From NCBI GenBank assembly GCA_020055645.1, contig CM034546.1, forward strand, positions 93,620,001 to 93,684,000: DNA of 64,000 nt. The letters run 5' to 3'. How positions within the stretch are numbered: the stretch's first letter is position 1; each line of letters starts with the position of its first letter. A program made the translations under genes and the position numbers. The DNA comes from Tomocerus qinae (Eukaryota; Arthropoda; Collembola; Entomobryomorpha; Tomoceridae). The notes beneath the pieces are model-generated. The model was not told the origin of the DNA. It saw only the letters and a program-made list of their open reading frames with translations, and did no database searches. This document shows, piece by piece, positions 22,165 to 33,800 of the stretch.

Positions 22165-23892
22165 TTTCTGTTCTTGACTCTGCGATTTTGTAAAATTGGA
22201 AATGTAAATTCCTAAGCTGTTTTCCTACATAGTAGCACTTCGTCAACAATATATTACTCAAAAACATGGAACAAGCGCTGAGCAGTTTCTGAAACGGTAT
22301 ACAAACAGAAACCCAAAGTGTCATGTATTTATGCATTTTAGATTTGAATCTAAACAAAGATTAAATATACGACACAGGAAGCATTATTAATGTACACCAA
22401 ATCTACATTTGCATCATGAAAGATTACACAGGTACACCTGCATATAGTTAATTGTCATAAGACCTCAAAAATTAAATTTAGTATAAACGAAACACTTAGC
22501 TTTCAATTTCAAAGTATATACATATAGAAACTGGTATACACAAAAATAGGAGTATAATATGGGATGTATGTATTTGTTTTACGCAACTACAGGTAATATT
22601 ATGCCACCCAATGCATTGCTTACCCGTACTTCCTTAAATAATCATGTCACTCATTGTATTTTCATTCACGTCCTGAGTTTAGATTTAAATCTAAAATGGT
22701 GTTACATTTTTATTACGCCATGGTAAATATAATGGGCTTATTTCAAAGCAGATAAATGCGATCGCACAAGAGTTTGTGGTAGTCACATCCGGGCAAAAAC
22801 ATCTACTTCTATCGTAAGCCGTAGATTACAATTTCTCTCACTTATACATGCTATTGTAGGCTAAATGTTTTCTGAATCATCGAACTCCTGCCCTGATACA
22901 ATCTCGGTCTAGTATACAATTTAAAGTCATCTGAATAATGAAAAATACAAGCGCAATGCATCTATGTACCCTCCCTCTTTGCTCATTATTTATGAGACTT
23001 ATTTATGTACATGAAGTCACTGCTTGCTAATGAATAGAAATTACATCCGTTGATGAGTGTTCTACATCTCTACAGATTATCCTGGTATCATTTCAATCAA
23101 AGAAAGTTAGCAGAGGCGTTTTCTGATTTTTAGCTCTTCTTGAGTTGCCATTTCGTAAGTTTTTCGTATGTAACAAAAATTGACACTGCACATATCTTTG
23201 AGGGTACATACTTATAACTTTTTTGTCTAATTCTTGGTAGCATAACTGGTAATAAAGTCAAATGTCTTTGACAATTGAAGGGCCTGAAATAGAAGCTATG
23301 ACGGAAGGCTTCATTACATAAAGCTACAACATCTCGTTCCATTAAATAGGTGTCCTTAGAAGAAATCTCATTAAATAAAATCCCTATTATCCGGATGGAT
23401 ATCTGTATGTGATGTGCACAGAATTTGTCGTCAAAATGATGAGCTATGCCCAAGAGCGTGTATAATTACATAAGTCTTAAAATGCTTATCGAATCAAATA
23501 TAATGTCATTTTTGTTAAATTAGAAGTGAAAATCCAACTATATTTTCGCAAGGGCTGGCCGTTGAAAATATATGCTTAGATTTACCCCGATGAGGTAATG
23601 TAATACTGATGGAGGATAAGCGGGCAATAAAAAATTCATTTTGACTACAAATCATGTCTGTAAAGCAATATTTCAAGGAATTTGCACCAACAAGATGTGA
23701 TGAGTAATGAATATAATAATTAGGAGGGGGATTGAAAGCAATAGCAAGAGTAGTATAAGACATATTAGATAAGAGAGTAGCCATAACAGCACAATAGAAT
23801 GACGTTACTTATTCAAAATTAAAACGGCAAATCGGTTACATTAACATCATCATAATCAAAGTCACAGTTTCGAAATCTTTGTTTTTGACTAG
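22165..23892. other. Intergenic between peptide C and transposon
   Basis: 1.7 kb of AT-rich DNA. ORFs at 23130-23453 and 23515-23784 (minus) have no family features and no plausible splice partners. I see nothing else. Confidence 0.45.
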
Positions 23893-25331
23893 TTTATGAG
23901 GGTATCATCTTAATACCCCTCGGATTACAATACCCCTCCTATTGTAATACCCCTCCGTTGTACTTCCCCTCGGTGTAATACCCCTCCGTGGGACTACCCC
24001 CTCCGTTGTACTACCCCTCCGTTGAACTACCCCTCGATACAATTCTTGTTTTTGATATCAGTGTTAGTCAGTGCTAATGTCAATTTAAGATAAAATAAGA
24101 TAAGGAAAAATGGAAAGGACGAAACTAGTCACTATTATTTTTACTTCATAGTAATATGTTATGCATCTGGAGTTAGCAGTGATGTCCAAAGTGGTCAAGC
24201 AGGTGTTTAACAAAAGTAAAAAAGCTTAAGGCTGGCTCTATGGGTTTTCACCTTTTACTAAATACTGCCCACTCTCGCGCCGTAGAGCAACATAAAACAT
24301 GAACTCCCCATAATTTCTTGTTATAGTAGGTATTGTATAGTACCTACTCTGTTTTGTTCCGTGTCACAAAATGAATCAATTTTTTATACCACAGAATATT
24401 GAAATATTAAAACTACCCTGTTACAAAAACATTAAGCTCATTATTTTATTACGTATACATTATGCTAAGCATATTATTGTAACATTAACATAGGGTATTA
24501 TAACTGGCAAGCGCAATCACAAATCAGCCGCAAAACCTTTTCATTTCAGGTTTTCCTATTTACTGTTGGTAATAGAGTGACATCCTACTCAATGATATCA
24601 ATCCTCTCATGTAATAACTGAAAATCGTGATTTGACCTTTTGGGATCACTTTTGGGGATTTTGTAAAGATACCATAAAGAAAGAGAAGAAAAATATCTAG
24701 TGAACCTAGAGCTTACTTTTCTCAATTACACCATTAGTAACGACTACCGATGTAATGTATCTGTCTCACAGGCTCTTTTGCATGTATTAACTTTTGCAGA
24801 AAATGACTCAACTTTTTATTTTCAAAAATCAAAAAATACTATTTTACTTCCGTTTAAAAAAATTCTAAGGACTAGGTTCACTAGATAATAAGTCAAAGAA
24901 TCTTCAATTTCAAATTTGGGTTCGTACGCCTTGTGGTAATGGAGGTAGGAGGATTTTGCGAAACGTAATGAAGACCCGTAGAACCAGCCTTAAAACATCA
25001 TTTTGAGACAATAATAATATAAACAAATGTTGCATGACTATTAGTGACTTTATGCATACCTAACATATTATTATAAGTAAAAATTGTATTGATTAGTTTC
25101 GTCCTTACCATTTTTCTTAATAAATTTTATTTTGTGTTAAATTGACATTAGCACTAACTAATATTGATATCAAAAGCAAGACTCGTATCGAGGGGTAGTA
25201 CAACGGAGGGGCAGTACAACGGAGGGGTAGTCCCACGGAGGGGTATTACACCGAGGGGTAGTACGACGGAGGGGTATTACATTAGGAGGGGTATTACAAT
25301 CCGAGGGGTATTAAGATGTAATCTTTATGAG
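23893..25331. mobile_element. Non-autonomous DNA transposon with long inverted repeats and 8-bp target duplication
   Basis: TTTATGAG occurs at 23893-23900 and again at 25324-25331, flanking a 1423-bp element (23901-25323). The ends are inverted repeats (CATCTTAATACCCCTCGGATT on both sides). Each arm holds eight copies of a CCCCTC word at about 17-bp spacing. The arms stay similar for some 240 bp, then in patches to a shared TTAAGGCTGG(C/T)TCTA block at 24226-24248 and 24971-24993. Inside is a second, perfect 15-bp inverted repeat (24695-24709 and 24872-24886), perhaps a nested insertion or hairpin. There is no transposase. An 8-bp duplication fits hAT, P or Merlin-like groups; the ends do not tell which. 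Arms are roughly 90% alike near the tips, so it is moderately young. Confidence 0.85.
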
Positions 25332-25378
25332 TTGGAGTGAATGGTATTCCTTTTTGTGTTCATTCTGGAACTTTGATT

Positions 25379-27223
25379 TCATTTGCAGGAAGGGGTTGAT
25401 TCACATTCTTTAATTAACAGAATGCACTCTTGATAAACCAGTTCAGCAGCCTTAAAACTATATAGAAAATCCTTGTGGCCAAAAGGTGCAGGTACTACCA
25501 CACGTTTATAGACATTGGGTAACAACTTTGTCAGAGTTTCTATATCCTGGAAATTAAAAGAAATTAATTAATTGTCACATCGGGTTGTTTTATCCTCTAT
25601 GGAGTAGATTTAACTTTACCTCGTAATAGCTGAGAGAATCATTTGCTCCTGTTATAATAGACACTGGTGCTTTTATAGTATAAACTTTATAGTGAAGTGG
25701 GTGAAGCGATCCATATATCTTCATATTTTTGTATCTGTAGTCATACATCTGAAATCTATTAGAACTTGCTATTTGTGCCAGATGAATCATGGTCTTGAAA
25801 GATGTTAGAGAAGGTACAGTAGGTATCACTTTTCCAGACATAACATTCTGTTAGAATTTAGATAAGAATAACCGTAATAAAATTTTCATATCATTTTAAA
25901 GATAGTCAATGATTTTTGGGATCATTACTGCTGCCGAGTGCTCGAAGTCAGTACCGAGACCCATGTAAGAAAAGTGAGTGCAAATAATCGGACTGATAAC
26001 TTCCTTTTCACAGAATCCTTTAAAGAACGTCTGCGATACAGGAACATCTGCCTCAGAAACCGGATATGTTGTAATCCCAAAAGTGAGTTCTAGCATCTTT
26101 GGAAATATGTAATTAACTCGTTGCCAGTTTGTAGATGGTATTGTTTTCTGTAAAATTGTAACTGCAAGTACCTCAAGGACAAGTGACATCGTTGGGTTCT
26201 GGGCTGCAGTCATCCAAGGGGTCTTTGAATGTGTCAAAAATGCTAACGGGGCTAAAGAAATGATCATCTTGACTTTAGCATTGTATTCAGGATGTAAAGA
26301 TAACCCAGTATATATAACTGTATTTCCCAAGTTGTACGCAATAATGTACAACTTTTTTTGTTCTGTTAGTGACAATACGTAGTCTATTGTCGCAATAAAA
26401 TCCTCATCTCCCATTTCATGAAAACTACAATAAGTGTTAAATTGGCTAGTTATATTAGGAAGGGTTAGATGAAGTTAGAAGTTAGATTATTTTTTAGAAA
26501 TCCGTACCTAAAGTCCCAATAAGTTTTATTTTTTAAGGTCAAGTTTGTATGTTTATTGGAATAGGTATTTCCCCGAAAGTTTGGCAACCAAACATCAAAT
26601 CCCTCATCCGCTAAAATAAATCCTGTAGAGAAAAAAATGATTAGGAATTTAATCTCATTATAATTTGTGGTGTAGTTAGTTGAGTGCTGAAGCTATTTGC
26701 ATCACTTGAAGTTTTACTATCTATTTACTATCTAGCTTAGTTTGCTAAGTTTAGAATTTATGGATGATTCAAGGTAATAGAATGGAACTTTTAAACATTT
26801 TAAGTGTCTAGCTTTGACAATACTTACCAAGGGAATAATTGGGACCAATGAGTAACCAATGAACTGACGATTGTGCAAATCCATGGTATAAAAGTACAAT
26901 GGGCTTGATTATTTCATTATTAGCAGAGTCATGCCTTCCGTTAGGAATTCGGTGCAATACTAACTTGTATCCACTTTTAGACTTAATTTCATGTGTTTCA
27001 GAATTATAACCATTATCCCGAATGACATTGGGCTGCACACAAAACGATTGAAACATGCACAAGTATTAAATTCAACTTCATGCATTAAAGTTATTAAATA
27101 CCTACTATTACCATTACATACCGTAGAGAAGTACTCATCTTCTGGATGTTGACAAACAGTTTCAACACAACAACTGCTAATTGATAAATAGAATATCACC
27201 ACATTCACAAAATATAACATCAT
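25379..27223 (-). CDS. Acid lipase family (lipase 1/3-like), nucleophile serine replaced
   Basis: Six coding exons: 27223-27122, 27032-26828, 26622-26508, 26424-25929, 25847-25620, 25546-25379; 437 residues, normal for insect acid lipases. It has an N-terminal signal peptide, then GYNSETHEI...[10 protein letters not shown], the oxyanion motif [28 protein letters not shown] and EMGDEDF, all family landmarks. The acid and base of the triad are present: Asp376 (ITGANDS) and His406 (FGHKDF). The nucleophile elbow, normally G-H-S-x-G, reads A-Y-N-L-G (170-174), so Ser is Asn172. Hydrolysis is therefore unlikely; lipid binding or a regulatory role is possible. All junctions are canonical and the frame is intact, which argues against a recent pseudogene. 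An acceptor just upstream of the ATG suggests a 5' UTR intron. A transposon ends 47 bp beyond the stop. Confidence 0.87.
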
Positions 27224-28331
27224 GGCACTTAGTAAGACACTTGTGAATAACTGAAAGTGAAGAATGTTAAAATGTTTTAGCAGTTTATTTGAAATGAGGC
27301 TCTTCTTCGTTCGTGTCTTCAATTCCGTTTCATTATTAATAGATCTAGAAAATTACGATTTACATACAGTTAGTTTTTCACGCACTATATTTCCGTTCCG
27401 TTCTTAGGTGTGGTACACCGTATAATACTCGTATACGACAGGCTGCGACAACTGTTGACTACTATTATTTCACTTTTAGCACTCAACTTGTCTTGTCTCA
27501 CGAGCAATAGTTTTTGTTATTTTGAATGTGCACATACATACGTAATTGTACGAGGAGGTGATTAACATTTTTCTAAGCTAATTAAATTCAGTCAAGTCAC
27601 GGATGTCATGTCTCATTCTTCTATTTTTCATGATTGTAGTTTATTGTATCAATTGTGCTCCATTACCCCATGAGCAATTACAATTAATTCTACTATTTGG
27701 TTTTAGTTTTTAAATAGACAATAGACTATTCAATGCATTGTGTACCATTAATTGGTATTTAATTATGTACATCACCACATCATCATCAGAATAATTCAAC
27801 CGCCATCCCTCCAAAGATTTATGCTCTTTTAGTGTTTTCCAATAATCCAAGATTTAACATAATATTCTATATACTCAAAATGCTGGCATTGCGCATTGTG
27901 GCAATTTGGAGTTGGGATTTGAGTATTGTTAATCGGGATTGGGACTTAGGTGACTTGATTGTGAGACGAACTTTCTCAACAATAATTCAGAACATTTCAA
28001 TTAGATAACAGCCCTAGAACGAAGGATATCGATATGTACGAGATGAGGCTATGAAACTAAAAGAAACGAGCAAGTGCGACAGGGAGCGAGATGTGTATTA
28101 AAAACAAAGTTAAAGTGCAAGATACTACATTCTGTGCTTCATTGAAAGTACATCATCACATGTTGAATCTGGGGTTAATTCAAACGAAACTTCTTCTGTA
28201 AAACTAGATCACTTTATACATTACACAAATCTGGAATGGAATAAATTCATTTCTTAAATGGATACATAACTATCTGAATTCGGTTTTTTAAATAACTTTG
28301 TTAGTGCAATTTTTTGACAAATTTTGAATTC
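27224..28331. other. Divergent spacer between lipase-like gene and NDUFS2
   Basis: Upstream regions of both genes, about 1.1 kb. Contains the DRE word listed at 28027. No additional gene. Confidence 0.5.
28027..28034. promoter_or_regulatory. Exact DRE word TATCGATA upstream of NDUFS2
   Basis: The palindromic TATCGATA lies about 300 bp before the NDUFS2 ATG. In insects this word is typical of promoters of constitutively expressed genes and is bound by DREF. It matches the class of the gene. Confidence 0.5.
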
Positions 28332-30887
28332 ATGGCTTCTGTTTTGGGTTTGAATTTGTGCCGTAAAGTCGCAGGAGTGAGTTCAACTTTATCAAAACAT
28401 GGTGGACTTCTTTCAGCTGCTTCCAGTAAAGTTCAAGAGTAAGAATCAAAATTTAGTGTATTTTAGTATTTTATTAGTCTTTATATGACAGAAGCTAACT
28501 ACAATTACCTAAATATTTAAATTTATTTCAAGCGAAAGTAATGCTTGATAGTTGTAATACGAAACTAAAAGCGCCAACAGCCAACTACTCCCTTTTTACA
28601 AATTAATGAATAATTTTAATGTTTTAATTTAATTTTAGAAAACAGCAAAAACGTGGAGCCGCTAAATGGTATCCAGACACAGAATGGTTGAAACAGTTTG
28701 AAGGACCTGTTACGCTGAGCGCTGAGACTGAGCGCTGGATGCCAGCTCTTATAGCTGCGGAGCAGAGGCCAATAATCGAAAAGAAAGTAAAAAATCTTAC
28801 ATTGAATTTTGGTCCTCAACATCCAGCAGGTAAGATCCTTTGAAGACTTAGCTCTGTATAAAAGATGGACAAAGTGGAAAAGTCTGTTTGTCTGTTATTG
28901 TTAATGACTAAATAAAATCTGTAGATTTAATGATTTTATATGTACAGCTCATGGAGTACTTCGACTTGTTTTGGAACTGGAGGGGGAAACTGTTATTCGA
29001 GCCGATCCACATATTGGACTTCTTCATCGAGGAACTGAAAAACTGATTGAATATAAAACGTACACTCAAGCTTTACCTTATTTTGATCGTCTTGATTATG
29101 TTTCCATGATGTGCAATGAACAATGCTATTCACTGGCCGTGGAAAAACTTCTTAATATCGATATACCCCCTAGAGCCAAATACATTAGAAGTAAGGATAA
29201 TATGCGTTTATTTTTACATAATTAATCCAGTAATAATTGTAAGTATATTATAGTCTAATATGTGCCTGCTCTGTTTAGCAATGTTTGCCGAAATCACTAG
29301 AATCTTAAATCACATCATGGCAGTGGGTACTCATGCCTTGGATATCGGGGCATTGACACCCTTCTTTTGGCTTTTCGAAGAACGAGAGAAAATGATGGAG
29401 TTCTATGAAAGAGTGTCTGGTGCAAGAATGCACGCTGCTTACATTCGCCCTGGAGGTGTAAATCAGGTTTGCCATTTTTCAATATACATACACCGTCCTT
29501 ATACTCTTTATTTATTCTCCAAAAACCATTAAAATAGCGACTTATATTAGCGAAAGAGTTTTGCGATTTGTATTTACAAAATTGTGAATTGATGGAGAAT
29601 GACAAGTAAACTAAGTAATGGTACATGTAATCTTTAATCTTTACGTCGTATTCTAACATCTGTAATCTCTGCAAGTTATATGGAGTTAATACTTAATAAT
29701 GTTTAATAAAATTAAATATTTGCTTGCATGCACGAATTACTTTGTGTTATAAAAACAGGAATTATTTTAGTAATACAATTTTGAATTTTTAGGATTTACC
29801 ATTGGGATTAATGGACGATATTTATCAGTTCATTGCGCAGTTTGGTGAACGATTAGATGAAACTGAAGATCTTTTGAGTAGAAATCGTATTTGGATGCAG
29901 AGAACTATCGACATTGGAATAGTGTCGGCTGAAGATGCATTAAATTATGGATTCAGGTCATAAACCTTTATATGGACTACACGAATAATAATTCGCATGC
30001 TTTTTTTTCATTTGCTCAGTGCTTATGCAAATAAATGAAATTTGATCATTCCAGCGGTGTGATGTTACGAGGTTCGGGAATTAAGTGGGATTTGAGAAAA
30101 TCTCAACCATATGATGCATACGCTGATATGGATTTCGAGGTGCCCATCGGAACCAAAGGAGACTGTTACGATAGGTAAGTGAATCAATCAATAATAAACC
30201 TATTTCAATCAGTGATAAATTAGAAAGAACGTAAGAGGCTATGCGTGGTATTAAAATGTAAACGTTTCTAAATGTGAAATGCACAGGTATTTATGTCGAG
30301 TAGAAGAAATGCGTCAATCTCTACGTATTATTGAACAGTGCTTAAATAAAATGCCAGAAGGTGCGATTAAAACTGATGATGCAAAACTTACACCTCCTTC
30401 AAGGGCGGAAATGAAGGTAAAGTAACATTAGTCCGCATCATTAACATTATATTTTTTACAATTCAGTAAATCGTTACAATTGATTCATGATCATATGTTC
30501 CAAACTGCAGACGTCTATGGAAGCTATAATCCATCATTTCAAGCTATTTTCCCAAGGGTACACGGTTCCACCTGGTGCCACATACACAGCCATTGAAGCT
30601 CCCAAAGGTAATACTAATTTAGTAATAGTTCATGTTTTCCAGGAGATTTTCATGTAAAAGAAACATTTGCATGTCGTAAACCTAAATATCCAATTTACTT
30701 ACCTATAGGTGAGTTTGGAGTTTATCTAGTCTCCGATGGATCCTCTAAGCCATACAGGTGCAAAATCAAGGCACCAGGATTTGCTCATTTGGCTGCTCTT
30801 GAAAAACTGGGAAAGAAACACTTGTTGGCCGATATTGTAGCAATTATTGGAACCTTGGATGTTGTGTTTGGTGAGATCGATCGCTAG
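28332..30887 (+). CDS. NDUFS2: NADH dehydrogenase [ubiquinone] iron-sulfur protein 2 (complex I 49 kDa)
   Basis: Nine exons: 28332-28438, 28639-28829, 28948-29190, 29279-29466, 29793-29956, 30055-30174, 30287-30416, 30511-30607, 30709-30887; 472 residues, as expected. The N-terminus is a Ser/Lys-rich mitochondrial presequence without acidic residues. Family motifs: [69 protein letters not shown] at the C-terminus. The mature protein forms part of the quinone-binding site of respiratory complex I on the matrix arm. All splice sites are GT-AG and all junction phases agree. An AATAAA lies at 31279-31284. Confidence 0.98.
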
Positions 30888-33800
30888 CCCGTTGTGTACC
30901 CAGAACGTTCGTACATAATTTGTTTAAGTAACAGACTACAAGTATTAGTGTTGTCCTCGCCGACGAAAATAAATCAAAATTGGCATGATACTACTGTTCA
31001 TATATGATAGGAGTATTTCTTTCTTACTCTCAGTTGGATATAGTACGTCTGCCCACATGATTATAATATCTATTTTAGTTCCGTTCATGAAACAAACTTC
31101 ATTGTGTGGTATGCTTAGAAATACATAATATGATGATGTGTTTGTTATTTAAAAACCACATAATCCCATGATGCGAATCGTGTTGTTAGTTGCTCTTAGA
31201 TTTTCAACGTTATACTTGGGAGTCAGTACAAGACAAAGATTTATGTAGATGTTCTAAGTAAAAGTGTAACTAATGTGTAATAAAGTTATTAAACATGGCA
31301 TGGCCTACATGGCTGTACCAACTTTACAAATACTTTGAGTTATTACTATTATTTTATTGTTTAAATGGGCGAATGTTATTAATATTAATGATTCAAATGC
31401 ATCATTACTTTCTTTCGTCTCCTCTGTTTAAACAAAGTCCCGTCTATCCGACTTTTGTGCTATGTGTGCACCAACTTGTACCAATTTCTCGTACCAGGCC
31501 GTGTTAATCCAGATATTTCTCTATGAATTTCCTGTTGGCCCACTATTTTTACATTGTGTCGGAGTCAATTGTCTACTTCGTATGTATGTATGCTTTTTAC
31601 TGATTAAAATTATTACTTAATCTATATAGGCCCAAAAATAAACCGTGAACACTTAATTTGGAAATTGTTTTGATGTGGTAAAAAATCTATATTGCATTCT
31701 AGAAAGCAAGCTTTTTCGTAAACTATCCACTACATGGCTCTTTAAACTTCATCCGACACGTTTGCATCTTTTTAAACGTGCCATGACTTATCTATTGATA
31801 GAATTGGTTTTGATTTCGGAGTTTATCAAGAAGTATGCCTATGGTAAATTGCAAGGCTACAGGTCAATTTAATTATACTTATTGTAGATCAGATAGAACT
31901 GTTCTCATACCATGGGAAAACATTCAGAGACTAGACTTGGAAAATAAAGTGGTGCCGAGTTAGAAATTGCTTTCCGGCATGACAACTTTTTCTGTAGCCT
32001 GTGATAATATGTAGTAGTAGTATCCATGCATGCTATGCACTTATTATGGCTGCATATTTATCTAGTCTTTCCCTTTTTCTGGAACAGTGAAAGTTTTTTT
32101 TTGATTAAACATCTATGAATGTAGTAAGAATAAATATATTCCCCCAGAGATTGGCCACGATTGGACTAGTATATATATGTCTGGTTTTAAATTAGACAGA
32201 GTCTGCCACTGTCTTTGTTATGTTCTCACTGTCGGTTCACGAATATGATTTTACAGATCACAATAATTGATTAACTTATCATTCTTAAATCTATACCTCA
32301 TATTTTTACGTTGAATAAGTAGATCGAGAATGCAATACATTCTTCATTAATGTTGATTCATTTTTCTCAATGTCAAATAGTTCATTTGCGTTTTGAACCT
32401 ACTTCATTATGTATCCTGTGTAGTTCATTTGAGTCACCTTGCACCACAGAATAATCAATAAACCAAACTACAATAATAGAATTGTTCTCAATACCTATAC
32501 CTATGTTTTTCTGAAGAGAAGAACAGTAGAGTGATGTATTTAAGTGTTGCCAGCAGTCTTTTATGTGACTCCCAAGCACTTGAGCTTTATGAGCACAATT
32601 GTATCTATAGGACTAGTCTTGTAATTGAGTTTTACAAGTCTGCAGGGAATATTATTACATTTTATCTGGGCTAAAACAACATCATGATGCAGCCGTCTTG
32701 TCAACTTGTGAAAGTCTTGTGCTACCGAGAAAAAGGTATGTCAATAATTAGGCTTATGTTCAACACCTACATTTGTTCTACCGAGCAAAATCCAAAAGCA
32801 GAATAAATTCTTTTTCACTTCTTCTGTTCTTCCAGTACATATATTATAGGAATAGGTATACCTTACTGCTATCCATCTCATTCTTAATACATAGGATGCA
32901 GGTGTGTAAACTTTATCAGCTACCGTTGTATTATAGTAAATCTGAAACTACTATGCTGGTGTAATATTTCTCCATATACACATACTATTATAGTATTGTA
33001 TTTGGATGTAATCTGCACTAATACTGATAGTATTAGTGTCGGATTTGTATTTTTGTGGCAAAACCCATAATAATGATTTTTGTGACATAAAAGATACGAA
33101 TGGAAATCCAGAGATTACTACTGACCACAAAGTTTGTAAGATTTGTAGGGGAGCAGTAAATCACTTTAAGCTGATAGTAAAAGGTTTAGTTTCAAACTGG
33201 AATAGACCTAATTTTAAATGCAATAGACGGAATCTACCTTTTATAATAGTTTGATGCATTGCAACCTTGTGGGTTACCATTACCATCACAAATTACTATA
33301 AAGGGCACTTTAGACTCATCCTATTCCTATCGTTTTGCTATTTCTATACAGATTTTTGAGTTTACACTTCGATTGATAGTATCGTTATAGTGATGTTGTC
33401 ACATTCATATAACTTTCATATTCATATAATTCTTGGACACTTTATACTCATGCTATTCATATTCTAATTCTATCGTTGTCAAGAAAAACCTCAGTTGAAC
33501 AAAGTTCAACTTTCAGAAGATTGAAACTCCCTTGAAAGCCATTTTGTGTAATTGTTGGGACTCAAATTACGATTTTTCTATTTAGTTGCCACAGTTACAG
33601 ATTTACTGTAGTGGGAGTGCCACCACCCTGTTTCTTTCGTAATTTTGTCAATTTTACCACTTTATACCTTCGATTTGACGTATGAATGATACACGAAGAC
33701 GATAGAAATGCAATGCAAACAGGACCATCTAAAAAATAGTGTAAAGTGTTGCTGGGAATAGACGGAATCTACCTTTTATAATAGTTTGATGCATTGCAAC

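Noticed and set aside
23130-23784. Two adjacent minus-strand ORFs beside the transposon
   Set aside because: Neither shows a domain, a signal sequence or splice sites joining them.
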